A stretch of 64,000 bases of DNA from Thiomicrorhabdus sp. (lineage in GTDB: Bacteria > Pseudomonadota > Gammaproteobacteria > Thiomicrospirales > Thiomicrospiraceae). The stretch lies in the NCBI RefSeq assembly GCF_963662555.1, contig NZ_OY759719.1, positions 1,694,985 to 1,758,984 of the forward strand, in the 5' to 3' direction. Positions 36,791 through 46,378 of the stretch are shown here, piece after piece. Under the pieces are notes generated by a model that worked only from the letters and a program-made list of their open reading frames with translations, was not told where the DNA came from and did no database searches. The position numbers were made by a program, and so were the translations under genes. Within the stretch, counting starts at the first letter, position 1; each line of letters starts with the position of its first letter.

Positions 36791-37666
36791 CTATTTTGAC
36801 TCTACAATAGGAGCTTTACGGTATGGATAGTTTTTTAACCTAATGTCACTACGCTTAATCGGGTTAGAAAATGCTTTATCCTTATCAACCCAGTCATCCC
36901 ACTTAAAGTTCTTAATAACCTTCGCTTGATAACTATCATGAAGCGGATGGCTCAGCACATCGTTAACATGTTTCCACTGGTAAAAGCGCAATAGATCAAC
37001 CTGATATGGTTTTGGATGCCCTTTTGCGTTTTTAACTTCATTTTTAAGCTCAATCACTTCTTGCATACTAACTTTGGGGGTCCAGTTTATTTTCCCTGGA
37101 AGAACGACTGGCTCTCCTGGGATGTTATTAATCCCCTTCTTCCAGGTAGCTAAAACGGCAACCTTAGTATCCTCGCGATATAAAAGAACAGAATGGTTGT
37201 AATCCTTGTTTTTAAAAAAACCAAGATTTCCGTATTGAAAACGTGCTCCAGTCAAAAAGGCAACCGCATCTGACCAGCATGGCCCCGTTCCAGAAATTGC
37301 CTTTAAAACACTCCTGTCTATGATTCCATCAGGAAAAAGAATCTCAAATGCTATTTTCATACTATTTGCCGCATGAGTCGTTCCTTCACAATCATGACCA
37401 TGCCATTTAATCATGTCTTTAAGAGTTACCGCATAAGTACGTTGATAATATCGGCCTTGAGTGCCACGAGTGGCAAGAATCTCAAAAACAGGAGCATATG
37501 GCATAGCGACCATAGGTGCATACCAAGTAGGAACTCGATCAGGCTGGGTTACACCTGTTTCTATAAAAATATTAACACCTTGTTTATAGGTAGGTTCTTC
37601 TGCCTGGGCTGATGAATGAATACCGATAAAAAAAACGGCAATCAATAAAAGTGGTTTCATATTCAT
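36791..37666 (-). CDS. Exported FmdE-like protein
   Basis: A 291 aa protein with a signal peptide (MNMKPLLLIAVFFIGIHSSAQA) and a central FmdE-type domain, including WHGHDCEGTTHAANSMKIAFE and GTGPCWSDAVAFLTGARFQYG then GNLGF. FmdE domains are named from formylmethanofuran dehydrogenase operons, but many bacterial versions are of unknown role; the periplasmic location argues against methanofuran chemistry. The start at 37666 fits AGAGG 9 bases upstream; an in-frame ATG at 37741 would hide the signal peptide. It is monocistronic and divergent from the ybh-type exporter. Confidence 0.75.
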   Translation of the reverse strand: MNMKPLLLIAVFFIGIHSSAQAEEPTYKQGVNIFIETGVTQPDRVPTWYAPMVAMPYAPVFEILATRGTQGRYYQRTYAVTLKDMIKWHGHDCEGTTHAANSMKIAFEILFPDGIIDRSVLKAISGTGPCWSDAVAFLTGARFQYGNLGFFKNKDYNHSVLLYREDTKVAVLATWKKGINNIPGEPVVLPGKINWTPKVSMQEVIELKNEVKNAKGHPKPYQVDLLRFYQWKHVNDVLSHPLHDSYQAKVIKNFKWDDWVDKDKAFSNPIKRSDIRLKNYPYRKAPIVESK

Positions 37667-38154
37667 ATTTAACATCCTCTTCAGAAAATGGAGATAACGA
37701 TTAAACTCAATAGAACAAATAAAGCATAACGTAACATGCATTAATAAGTAATTGTTTTTATTGCTTTAACCTCCTTTTAGGAGAAGCAAAATAGCAAATA
37801 AAATCTCACCGAGAATACTTTGGATTGCGACCAGTGCTGAGGAAATAGAACTATACAACTCAGAATTTGGGAGTATAAAATGTTTAGCAGTATCTTCCAT
37901 ATACATTAAGCCATATTAAGCCAGCAATCATCAGGAAGATTACTATGATTTTGGCTTAGCAATTATATTGCTCAAAAGGATTAAAGGCTGTCACTTTTAA
38001 GCATAAAACTCAATTATTTAAGCAGAGTCATTATAAATAAACCGTACTTTTAGGGTGTATACTGAAACTACTAATTAAAATTTGAGTAATTTCTTTTTAC
38101 TTTTATAGAATATTGCCATAGCTGAATTGAACAAACAACCACCACAGGATTTTT
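37667..38154. other. Divergent intergenic region
   Basis: 488 bases between the FmdE-like gene (minus) and the HlyD-like gene (plus). It is AT-rich with possible -10 boxes (TATACT at 38058-38063) but no clear promoter pair, and there is no copy of the chromosomal palindrome. No RNA gene or ORF is supported. Confidence 0.4.
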
Positions 38155-39177
38155 ATGAAAAAAGTATTTATTTTGATTGTCTTAATACTGGCAATAGCTG
38201 CAGGCGGCTGGTATGTTTGGAAACAAGAAAAGCAACAAGCAGATCCTCTCAAGTTGACCTTATATGGAAATATTGACATTCGAGAAGCTCAGCTAGCATT
38301 TAATGGTAGCGAACATATTGACAAAATATTGGTTGAAGAAGGTGAACATGTTAAAAAAGGACAATTACTTGCCACACTTCATACCGAAACTCTCAAGGCA
38401 AATATAGAGCAAATTAAAGCTCAAATCGATGCACAAAAACAGCTTGTTAATAAATTGATAGCCGGTGCACGACCAGATGAAATTGAACGTGCACGTGTTC
38501 AACTTAAAGCAGCACAAATTAAAGCAAAATCAGCGAGTGATACTGAACATAGACTAACTGGGATGTTTAAACGCAAACTGATTTCTGATGAAGATGTCGA
38601 AAATGCCAAAATGTTGGCCGATACTGCAAAATATGAAATGCAGGCCACTCAACTGACGCTTAATTTACTAAAAGAAGGTTCTCGTAAAGAAGATATCGCT
38701 TCCGCAGAAGCACAGTTAGCCGCTTTGCAAGCCAGCCTAAAACTTGCCAATGTTAGCTTAAAAAATGCCAGTTTATATGCTCCCGATGATGGCATTATTC
38801 GTAATCGTATCTTACAACCTGGAGAAATGGCTTTTCCACAAAGCCCCGTTTTTACTTTGGCCCTTGTCAATCCGGTTTGGGTACGCACCTATTTACCAGA
38901 AACCGACTTAGGTAAAATCGCGCTGGGTTCCATTGCCGAAATTCATACCGACAGCTATCCCAATAAAACATATAAAGGCTGGGTAGGCTTTATTTCACCG
39001 ACCGCCGAGTTTACCCCTAAAAATGTGCAAACACCTGAACTACGTACTCGTCTGGTTTATTCTGCACGTGTTTTTGCCTGTAATCCGCAAAATGAATTAC
39101 GCCTTGGAATGCCTGCCACCGTAACGATAAAATTAGGACAAACCGGCACACCAGGCGCCGAACACCAGTGCAAATAA
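38155..39177 (+). CDS. ybhG: HlyD-family membrane fusion protein (YbhG-like)
   Basis: A 340 aa periplasmic adaptor anchored by an N-terminal helix (residues 2-22). The barrel-sandwich half-motifs (VEEGEHVKKGQLLATL near 59 and ASLYAPDDGIIRNRILQPGEMA near 200) flank a coiled-coil hairpin. It begins the four-gene ybhG-ybhF-ybhS-ybhR-type operon, which in E. coli exports cations/drugs (cefoperazone, chloramphenicol sensitivity) and links inner and outer membranes. CAGGA precedes the ATG. Confidence 0.88.
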   Translation: MKKVFILIVLILAIAAGGWYVWKQEKQQADPLKLTLYGNIDIREAQLAFNGSEHIDKILVEEGEHVKKGQLLATLHTETLKANIEQIKAQIDAQKQLVNKLIAGARPDEIERARVQLKAAQIKAKSASDTEHRLTGMFKRKLISDEDVENAKMLADTAKYEMQATQLTLNLLKEGSRKEDIASAEAQLAALQASLKLANVSLKNASLYAPDDGIIRNRILQPGEMAFPQSPVFTLALVNPVWVRTYLPETDLGKIALGSIAEIHTDSYPNKTYKGWVGFISPTAEFTPKNVQTPELRTRLVYSARVFACNPQNELRLGMPATVTIKLGQTGTPGAEHQCK

Positions 39178-39178
39178 T

Positions 39179-40963
39179 ATGACATCACCACTGCAACTCA
39201 ACTCAGTTAGCAAGTCATTTACTAGCGAAGAAGGTAAAGTTCTTGCCGTGGATAATGTCAGCTTTTCACTCTCGCCAGGTAAAGTTACAGGGTTAATTGG
39301 CCCAGATGCAGCAGGTAAAACTACCCTTATGCGTTTAATTGCCAATTTACTTTTGCCTGACTCTGGTCAAATTAATGTATTGGGATTAGATGCCTCTTCT
39401 CAAGGTCAATCCATTCAATCAAGCATTGGTTACATGCCACAAAGCTTTGGTTTGTATGAAGATTTAACGGTACAAGAAAATCTTGATTTATATGCCAACT
39501 TTCAAAGTGTTCCACTAGAACAACGCCAGAGTCGTTATGAAACACTCATGCAAATGACTGGACTACAAGCCTTTACACAACGTTTGGCAGGACAATTATC
39601 AGGTGGTATGAAACAAAAACTCGGACTAGCATGTGCTTTAGTTCGTCCACCTGCTTTGCTGTTATTGGATGAGCCAACGGTTGGTGTTGATCCAGTCTCA
39701 CGCCGAGAATTATGGCAGATTGTTTATAATCAAGTGCAAGATGAAGGAATGAGTGTGTTGATGAGCACCACTTATTTAGATGAAGCAGAACGTTGCCACG
39801 AAGTGTTGTTAATGCACGAAGGTAAAATTTTAGGTAAAGACAAACCAGATGAATTTAATAAAAAACTAACTGGACGTACTTTTCGTTTGCAGGCCAAAGG
39901 AATTCGTTATCGTAGCTTGCTTGCCCAACTTGCCCAACGCCCCGATATTTTAGATGCTTCGCTTGGCGAAGACAGTATTCACTTAATCAGTCACGCAGAT
40001 ATCCCCTTTAATCAGGCTGAATTATTGGCTGAACTCCAGACAATTGACCAAGCCAGTGATATACAAATCACTCCTATTCCAGCTAAGTTTGAAGATGTTT
40101 TTATTGCTACCCTCAAAACCCAATCATCTTCTACACCATCAACACAGAAACTGGTTGCCTCGATGGGATCTATTTCTGATAACAAAGTGATACAGGTCAA
40201 CAATTTAGAAAAACGTTTTGGTGACTTTGTTGCTGTAAAAGGCATCGATTTTTCGGTTCGACAGGGTGAAATTTTTGGCTTATTGGGTGCTAACGGTGCA
40301 GGAAAGTCTACTACCTTTAGAATGCTTTGTGGTTTATTACCGCCTACCAGCGGCAACTTGTCCGTAGCTGGACATGACTTACGTACTGCATCAGCCAAGG
40401 CTCGTAAAAATATTGGCTATATGGCACAAAAGTTTTCACTTTATACCAACCTATCGGTCATTCAAAATTTACGTTTTTTTGCCAGAGCTTACGGTTTAGA
40501 TAAACAACGCCAAGCTGAACGTATTCAATGGGCATTAACAACTTTTGAACTCACTAATTATCAAAATAGCAATGCTAAAGAACTACCGCTTGGCTATAAA
40601 CAACGACTATCTTTTGCTGCAGCATTAATGCATGAGCCGGATATTTTATTTCTGGATGAACCTACATCGGGCATTGATCCGCTCGCAAGGCAGGAGTTTT
40701 GGCAGCGTACAAATGCTTTAGCTGAAACAGGCATTACCGTATTAGTTACCACACACTTTATGGAAGAAGCTAACTATTGTGATCGCCTACTGATTATGGC
40801 AGAAGGCCAAGTTTTAGCAAATGGAACACCTCATGAAATTCGTAAGTTGGCAACAACAAATGAACAGCCACATCCTAGTATAGAAGATGCTTTTATTCAT
40901 TTGATTGAACACCCAACAACCTCTGCAGTGAAGGACTCGAATTCAAAGGATATTACCTTATGA
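39179..40963 (+). CDS. ybhF: ABC exporter ATPase with two nucleotide-binding domains (YbhF-like)
   Basis: A 594 aa tandem ATPase. Domain 1 has GLIGPDAAGKTTLMRL (Walker A), LSGGMKQKLGLACALV and LLLDEPTVGVDP. Domain 2 has GLLGANGAGKSTTFRM, a degenerate signature LPLGYKQRLSFAAAL and FLDEPTSGIDP. This matches YbhF length and asymmetry. It starts 1 base after ybhG and overlaps the next permease gene by 4 bases. Confidence 0.93.
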   Translation: MTSPLQLNSVSKSFTSEEGKVLAVDNVSFSLSPGKVTGLIGPDAAGKTTLMRLIANLLLPDSGQINVLGLDASSQGQSIQSSIGYMPQSFGLYEDLTVQENLDLYANFQSVPLEQRQSRYETLMQMTGLQAFTQRLAGQLSGGMKQKLGLACALVRPPALLLLDEPTVGVDPVSRRELWQIVYNQVQDEGMSVLMSTTYLDEAERCHEVLLMHEGKILGKDKPDEFNKKLTGRTFRLQAKGIRYRSLLAQLAQRPDILDASLGEDSIHLISHADIPFNQAELLAELQTIDQASDIQITPIPAKFEDVFIATLKTQSSSTPSTQKLVASMGSISDNKVIQVNNLEKRFGDFVAVKGIDFSVRQGEIFGLLGANGAGKSTTFRMLCGLLPPTSGNLSVAGHDLRTASAKARKNIGYMAQKFSLYTNLSVIQNLRFFARAYGLDKQRQAERIQWALTTFELTNYQNSNAKELPLGYKQRLSFAAALMHEPDILFLDEPTSGIDPLARQEFWQRTNALAETGITVLVTTHFMEEANYCDRLLIMAEGQVLANGTPHEIRKLATTNEQPHPSIEDAFIHLIEHPTTSAVKDSNSKDITL

Positions 40964-42090
40964 GTTCGCGAACCTTTTCTGCTATTCGACTTAAGGGTAT
41001 GATTTTGAAAGAAAGTTTGCAAATCATTCGTGACCCTTCCAGTATTGCTATTGCATTTGTATTGCCTGTCGTTCTGTTATTTTTATTTGGTTACGGTGTT
41101 TCGCTTGATGCCAAAAATATCCCAGTTGGATTGGTGGTTGAACAACCCGATACTACCACTGCATCGTTTACAGACTCTTTTTCACAGTCTTCCTACTTTG
41201 CACCTCAGTACTTCCATTCAATTCAAGCTGCAGAAACAGCCCTAAAAGACCGAAAAATTGATGGCATTATTTGGTTAAAAAACAATTTTTCATCACAACT
41301 TCATGCAGGCCAAACACCACAGATCGCAGTTAGAGTGAATGGCGTTAACTCCAATCAAGCTAGCATTACCAAAGGTTACATAGAGGGGGCTTGGCTAACC
41401 TGGTTAGAGCACTATTCCGAAAAAACAGGCCATCCATTTAAACAAGTGGTGCAGCTAGAGCAACGAGTTTGGTTTAACCCTGCTTTAAACAGCAGTTTAT
41501 TTCTGGTTCCTGGATTAATCGCCATAATTATGACCTTAATCGGCTCATTGTTAACATCTATGGTGGTTGCCCGAGAATGGGACCGCGGCACAATGGAAGC
41601 GATATTAGTCACCCCATTGCATATTAATGAATTTCTCATTGGTAAGTTAGTGCCCTATTTCATACTTGGAATGGGCAGTATGCTCTTTACTGTAATTTTA
41701 GCAATCTGGCAGTTTGATGTACCATTAAGGGGTTCATTTTGGGTATTGTTACTCGCATCCACTATATTTATGCTCGTGTCCTTGGCAATAGGATTATTGA
41801 TTTCTATTGTTTCTAAAAATCAATTTATCGCTGGTCAGATTTCCATCATTGTCACGTTTTTACCCGCTTTTATGCTTTCAGGCTTTATTTTTGACATTAA
41901 CTCCATGCCAGAAGTCGTTCAATTCATTACTCACATCGTGCCCGCTCGTTACTTTGTGGCTATCTTGCAAACTCTATTTTTAGCAGGCAATATCTGGCCC
42001 GTTGTACTCGCTAATATGGCGGCCTTGTTATTTATGCTAGTTTTCTTTGCGTTTATTGTGCGCAAAAAATCTACTAATCATTTGGAGTGA
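40960..42090 (+). CDS. ybhS: ABC-2 exporter permease (YbhS-like)
   Basis: A 376 aa ABC2-type permease: one N-terminal helix, a large periplasmic loop, then five helices, with REWDRGTMEAILVTPLHINEFLIGKL in the coupling region and FLPAFMLSGFIFDINSMP. Same operon, overlapping both neighbours by 4 bases. Confidence 0.92.
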   Translation: MSSRTFSAIRLKGMILKESLQIIRDPSSIAIAFVLPVVLLFLFGYGVSLDAKNIPVGLVVEQPDTTTASFTDSFSQSSYFAPQYFHSIQAAETALKDRKIDGIIWLKNNFSSQLHAGQTPQIAVRVNGVNSNQASITKGYIEGAWLTWLEHYSEKTGHPFKQVVQLEQRVWFNPALNSSLFLVPGLIAIIMTLIGSLLTSMVVAREWDRGTMEAILVTPLHINEFLIGKLVPYFILGMGSMLFTVILAIWQFDVPLRGSFWVLLLASTIFMLVSLAIGLLISIVSKNQFIAGQISIIVTFLPAFMLSGFIFDINSMPEVVQFITHIVPARYFVAILQTLFLAGNIWPVVLANMAALLFMLVFFAFIVRKKSTNHLE

Positions 42091-43202
42091 GTATGTTTCA
42101 AGCTATTTGGGCTCTTGCAATTAAAGAATTTTTGGCTGTATTACGAGACAAAAAAAGCCGAGCCATTCTAATTGGACCGCCTATTTTTCAGCTTCTTATT
42201 TTTGGTTACGCCGCTACTTTTGACCTAAACCATGTATCTGTTGCAATTTATAACGAAGACCATGGTGCAAGTAGCCGGGAATTTATTAGTAAAATCGAAG
42301 GCTCTCCTAATTTTGATATTATTCGCTACATTGATAAAGAGGCAGATATTGCACCGATCATTAATAATAAAAATGCCTTAATGGTCATACACTTTGGCCC
42401 AAACTTTAGTGCCAATATACAAAAAGGTATCGCTGCACCTTTACAAGTCATTTTAGATGGCCGAAATTCAAATACCGCAATGATTTCTTTAAATTACATA
42501 CGCAGCATCCTACTGAAATTTAACCAAAGCTGGGCAAGTGATCATGGCTCTGGCAACCTGCCTGCTAATATAGAAATTCGTGCTTGGTATAATGAAAACC
42601 TCCAATCTGGTTGGTTCATTATTCCAGGTATTATTGGTTTAATTACACTGGTAATTACCTTAATCGTCACGGCACTATCGGTTGCTCGAGAACGTGAAGC
42701 TGGTACTTTTGACCAGCTTTTGGTCACTCCATTAACACCTTTACAGATATTAATCGGCAAGGCACTACCAGGCGTTATCATAGGATTAATCGAAGCGACC
42801 TTTATAATAATGTTTGCAGTCTACTGGTTTGATATTCCTTTGCGAGGAAGCGTGGGCGCCTTATATCTTGGCTTATTGCTGTTTTTACTTTCAGCAGTGG
42901 GTATTGGTTTAATGATTTCAACGGTTGTTGTTACACAACAGCAAGCAATTTTAGGTGCGTTTATTTTTATGGTTCCGGCAGTAATTCTCTCTGGCTATGC
43001 AACACCTATTGAAAACATGCCCCAAGTGATTCAATGGATAACCTATCTTGATCCACTAAGATACTTACTCATTATTACTCGCGGAGTATTCTTGGAAGGC
43101 GATAGTTATGCATTGCTGTTTCCCCAATACTGGCCAATGGTTGTTATAGGCTTTACAACACTAGCAATCACAGGATGGCTCTTTAAAAAACGAATGTACT
43201 AA
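42087..43202 (+). CDS. ybhR: ABC-2 exporter permease (YbhR-like)
   Basis: A 371 aa paralogue of the preceding permease with AREREAGTFDQLLVTPLTPLQILIGKALPG and VILSGYATPIENMP. It forms a heterodimeric membrane domain with YbhS. It is the last gene of the operon; no obvious terminator follows. Confidence 0.92.
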   Translation: MSMFQAIWALAIKEFLAVLRDKKSRAILIGPPIFQLLIFGYAATFDLNHVSVAIYNEDHGASSREFISKIEGSPNFDIIRYIDKEADIAPIINNKNALMVIHFGPNFSANIQKGIAAPLQVILDGRNSNTAMISLNYIRSILLKFNQSWASDHGSGNLPANIEIRAWYNENLQSGWFIIPGIIGLITLVITLIVTALSVAREREAGTFDQLLVTPLTPLQILIGKALPGVIIGLIEATFIIMFAVYWFDIPLRGSVGALYLGLLLFLLSAVGIGLMISTVVVTQQQAILGAFIFMVPAVILSGYATPIENMPQVIQWITYLDPLRYLLIITRGVFLEGDSYALLFPQYWPMVVIGFTTLAITGWLFKKRMY

Positions 43203-43274
43203 AGTTTGTTAGAACAACTGAATTAAAACCAAAGAGAACCAAAAAGTTGATTGATTATTGGTGAAGAATCAATA

Positions 43275-43859
43275 TTAGTTGGCCACGTTATTTTGTATTT
43301 TGATTGATTGTAAATAACCATAAATGACGAATGATAGAGAGAGTAGTTGTTGCACCATCAGTATGTCCTTATCTTGAAGAAACATTAAAGTAGCCATGCT
43401 CAAATTCATTAACATAAAAAATAAGTATCCAGTGCTATTGTGCTGAGTCATTAGATAACTACCCATTAAAAATCCAAGGGTAACACCGATTTCCAGTAAC
43501 TGAGAAACAGAAGTTATACCACCGTGGTGTTGTACGCTTATAAACACTCCAAATGTGATTGCAAAATACGTTATGTACTTAACGGACGACTCAATAAATG
43601 GGCTAGCTTGAGTTTTATGAAATGTTTTGTACAAGCCAAGTAACATGGCAGGTATGCCCCCTGCTTCGATAGAGGCAGCTATCCAGTTATTTTTTTCTAT
43701 GAGCAGTACAATCCACGCAGGAACACCAATTAAATATGCTGACCATGCAAGCCGTTTAAATTGATTTTTCTTTTCACCTATCTTTGTTTCAGATAACGAA
43801 AAAAACATTTTATTTGCTAAATAAAAACACCCACCCCAAAGTTGTAAAAAGATGTCCAT
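43275..43859 (-). CDS. Multi-pass membrane protein of unknown function
   Basis: A 194 aa protein with about six hydrophobic helices, beginning MDIFLQLWGGCFYLANKMFFSL and containing AYLIGVPAWIVLLIEKNNWI and EAGGIPAMLLGLY. The spacing of helices recalls YgjV/PnuC-like small transporters, but no decisive motif is seen. It converges with the ybh operon and is followed upstream by the exchanger gene, 153 bases away. Confidence 0.65.
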   Translation of the reverse strand: MDIFLQLWGGCFYLANKMFFSLSETKIGEKKNQFKRLAWSAYLIGVPAWIVLLIEKNNWIAASIEAGGIPAMLLGLYKTFHKTQASPFIESSVKYITYFAITFGVFISVQHHGGITSVSQLLEIGVTLGFLMGSYLMTQHNSTGYLFFMLMNLSMATLMFLQDKDILMVQQLLSLSFVIYGYLQSIKIQNNVAN

Positions 43860-44011
43860 CCAGAATTTAAGCCTTATATAAAGTTAACGTTGGGTATGCA
43901 TAGCACCAAAGCACAAAAAGATTTTAACAAGAGAAATACAATCAAAAAGAATAATGAGTTTTGATTACAAAATCAGATGATTTTATTTTTGATAAATTAG
44001 CTATTTTTACT

Positions 44012-45061
44012 TTAATCACTCAGCATAACTAAGCTCAAAGTAATAATATAAATAGCCAAAATTAGAGCACTCTCAAAACCGATTCTACCAATACCATACG
44101 TCTCGCGTCTCACCATACCTAAAAGTAAAATCGCGGTCATTAAAATACTAACCAAACCCCATGTCATCTGAACTGGAGCCATATCATGATAGATAGAACC
44201 TTCGCTATAACCCACATCAGCAGAGGCAATCACCAACATATTAAAACAGTTGGTGCCAAAAATATTACTAACCGCGAGAGTTAACGCCCCAATACGTATA
44301 GCGACAATAGTGGTGACCAACTCAGGTGTAGATGTTGCGAGAGCGGTAAAAAAACCACCCATTAGTGTTTCAGAAATTCCCGTCTGATCTGCAATTTGCT
44401 TTGCAGACTCCATTAAAACCCAGCCTGCAACTCCCGTTAAAAGAGCCATCAAAATAAACATCATCCATACTGAAGATAAATTACCGTAATGATGTTTATC
44501 TGGTTGGTCTGCAACCGTTTGGCGTGTTTGTCGAGGAAACCACATAGGCTTTGTTTTAGTGCTAAGAACCAAATTCAGACCAAATAGATAAGCCGCAATA
44601 ATCACTGGAGTGATTGGATGAATATTAAAAAAGGTGATGGAGGGTGTAAAGACCGCTAGCAACGGTAAAGTCAATAAAACAATAAGTAGCCCTGCTAGCA
44701 TCAGATTAACCGTAGATGCGGCGGCATGTTCCAAATTAGCTTTACGATAAACAATATCAGCCACAGCAAGAAACACCAGATTCACAGCCATACTCCCCAT
44801 GACATTACTCATAGCCAAGTCAGGACGAGAATCTATTGCCGCAGTTAAAGTAGCCGCAAAATCAGGTAGCGAGGTAACTCCCGCTAAGAGTAAAACCCCA
44901 AATAAAGCCTCACCCAAGCCTGTCTTATCTGCTAATGAGTCAGACAGTTTTGCCAACTTGCTACCTGCAACAATAATCACCAGTGCAGCAACACCAAAAG
45001 CGATAATATTAAACATTAACGAAGTAAACATACAAGCCTTTAAAAACAGAGAGGAACTCAA
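44012..45061 (-). CDS. Sodium/calcium exchanger-family (CaCA) antiporter
   Basis: A 349 aa protein with two alpha-repeats: GLGEALFGVLLLAGVTSLPD and GISETLMGGFFTALATSTPE, each preceding ion-binding Asp/Glu residues, and NVMGSMAVNLVF and NIFGTNCFNML. About ten helices. The cation specificity (Ca2+ with Na+ or H+) is not determinable. The true start may be one of several nearby methionines (residues 12, 17). Confidence 0.85.
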   Translation of the reverse strand: MSSSLFLKACMFTSLMFNIIAFGVAALVIIVAGSKLAKLSDSLADKTGLGEALFGVLLLAGVTSLPDFAATLTAAIDSRPDLAMSNVMGSMAVNLVFLAVADIVYRKANLEHAAASTVNLMLAGLLIVLLTLPLLAVFTPSITFFNIHPITPVIIAAYLFGLNLVLSTKTKPMWFPRQTRQTVADQPDKHHYGNLSSVWMMFILMALLTGVAGWVLMESAKQIADQTGISETLMGGFFTALATSTPELVTTIVAIRIGALTLAVSNIFGTNCFNMLVIASADVGYSEGSIYHDMAPVQMTWGLVSILMTAILLLGMVRRETYGIGRIGFESALILAIYIITLSLVMLSD

Positions 45062-45264
45062 AGCATTTTTAGCTAAATGAAGTTATTAAAATGCCATATA
45101 TTTAACTAACCATATCTGAACTACATCTGTAGTTTGTCATATTTCATTAATTCAATACAGACTTTTAAACAACAGAGGGAGCAGATGTAGGACGGCATTT
45201 TTTAGAGTTTACTTCAAGTTAATAAAGTTTACCTTTACTAAAAAATAAAACTCTATTTAAATTT

Positions 45265-45276
45265 ACCAGGCCTGGT
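45265..45276. repeat. Chromosomal palindrome copy, exact
   Basis: ACCAGGCCTGGT between flanks ATTT and AATT, 7 bases downstream of the NERD gene stop. It is the last copy before the accessory island; none follows for 9.5 kb. Confidence 0.95.
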
Positions 45277-45282
45277 AATTGT

Positions 45283-46323
45283 TTATTTTAAAATAAAGTT
45301 AATTGGAAAAAGAAAATAAAATCCAAACCTTCCTTTTTGAAATCTAATGCCGTTAACCTTACCTTTGGCTGTTAAATAATCGTACTCATTCTTTTTCTCA
45401 AAATAACCCAGTTGATGTAATTTGGCAGTAAATTCTTCTTTGCTGATTTTTAATTTCTTGGCCATTTTGGGTAAAGTTAAAAACTCAATCTGATTGGCTT
45501 TATCTTGATTTTGAGGTTGAAGTTGAGATTCTAATTTTGGTTTAGTGATGTAGTTAGCTTGAGGTTCTGAAACAGTAATCACTTCATGAGGTTCTGGAAC
45601 ATTAAAATATTTACGATAATCAATTTGAATGGGTTGATGCATTTGAGATAATTCTTCTGCACATATTTGACATGCTCCGTGACTGAGTGGCATAGTATTT
45701 TTTATTAATGAAGCCATCTCCTTTAAGGCTTGAAACATACCTGTATTATTAGCGGCTTTTTTAATGGCTTTTTCAACCATGTCTGGGCGACAGACATTAT
45801 CAAAACCTTTAATAGGCTTTAAAAGTTCAGCATTGTAATCAACCAGTACAAAATGCTCAAATCCTGTAACCATAAAACCTAAAGCATCTAGAGCTTTTTG
45901 TAGAGTAATTTCATGACGTTTTGATTGCTCTATTGGTGAAGGTATTTCGATATAAGTTTTACGATAGGCATCCCAACGCCAAAATACTTCATTTTCATCG
46001 ACTTTAATACCCGTTGAAAAGTTTTTGGTTTCAAATAAATAAACATAACCAAAACGGTTTAGAATCAGATGATCGATTTGAGCAATACTTCCGTCAATTT
46101 CAAGCCGTAAGTCGTTTATTAAAAAATATTTATCTTTCTTTTCTACGAGTTTGGACAACATATAAGCGGCATTTTGTTCAGCCTTCTTTCCAAGAACTAT
46201 CTTTGCTATTTGGCTCTTTATTTTTTGTTGGGTCTTTGCGGATATATTGCCTTCATTCAACATCTTATTTAACAAATCTAAATCCTGTTCTTTATTAGAT
46301 TTGTATTCTTTAATAATGGGCAT
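45283..46323 (-). CDS. NERD-domain protein
   Basis: A 346 aa protein with an N-terminal nuclease-related domain (about residues 45-165: LGKKAEQNAAYMLSKL, IDGSIAQIDHLILNRFG, YLFETKNFS), where D in QIDH and the E-x-K of ETK match the PD-(D/E)XK-like core. A C-x2-C pair (ACQICAEEL) lies near 220 and a helix-turn-helix-like C-terminus contains LPKMAKKLKISKEEF and LTAKGKVNG. Role unknown; NERD proteins often associate with DNA processing or defence. It borders the island. Confidence 0.75.
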   Translation of the reverse strand: MPIIKEYKSNKEQDLDLLNKMLNEGNISAKTQQKIKSQIAKIVLGKKAEQNAAYMLSKLVEKKDKYFLINDLRLEIDGSIAQIDHLILNRFGYVYLFETKNFSTGIKVDENEVFWRWDAYRKTYIEIPSPIEQSKRHEITLQKALDALGFMVTGFEHFVLVDYNAELLKPIKGFDNVCRPDMVEKAIKKAANNTGMFQALKEMASLIKNTMPLSHGACQICAEELSQMHQPIQIDYRKYFNVPEPHEVITVSEPQANYITKPKLESQLQPQNQDKANQIEFLTLPKMAKKLKISKEEFTAKLHQLGYFEKKNEYDYLTAKGKVNGIRFQKGRFGFYFLFPINFILK

Positions 46324-46362
46324 TTTTTACCTAATTAATTTAATAAACAATATTAACACACG

Positions 46363-46378
46363 AGGGGGTCAGGTCTTG
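46363..46378. repeat. Left inverted end of the REP-transposase element
   Basis: GGGGTCAGGTCTTG at 46365-46378 on the plus strand is the inverse of CAAGACCTGACCCC at 47246-47259 on the other side of the transposase. The transposase stop codon TGA lies within it. Confidence 0.75.
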
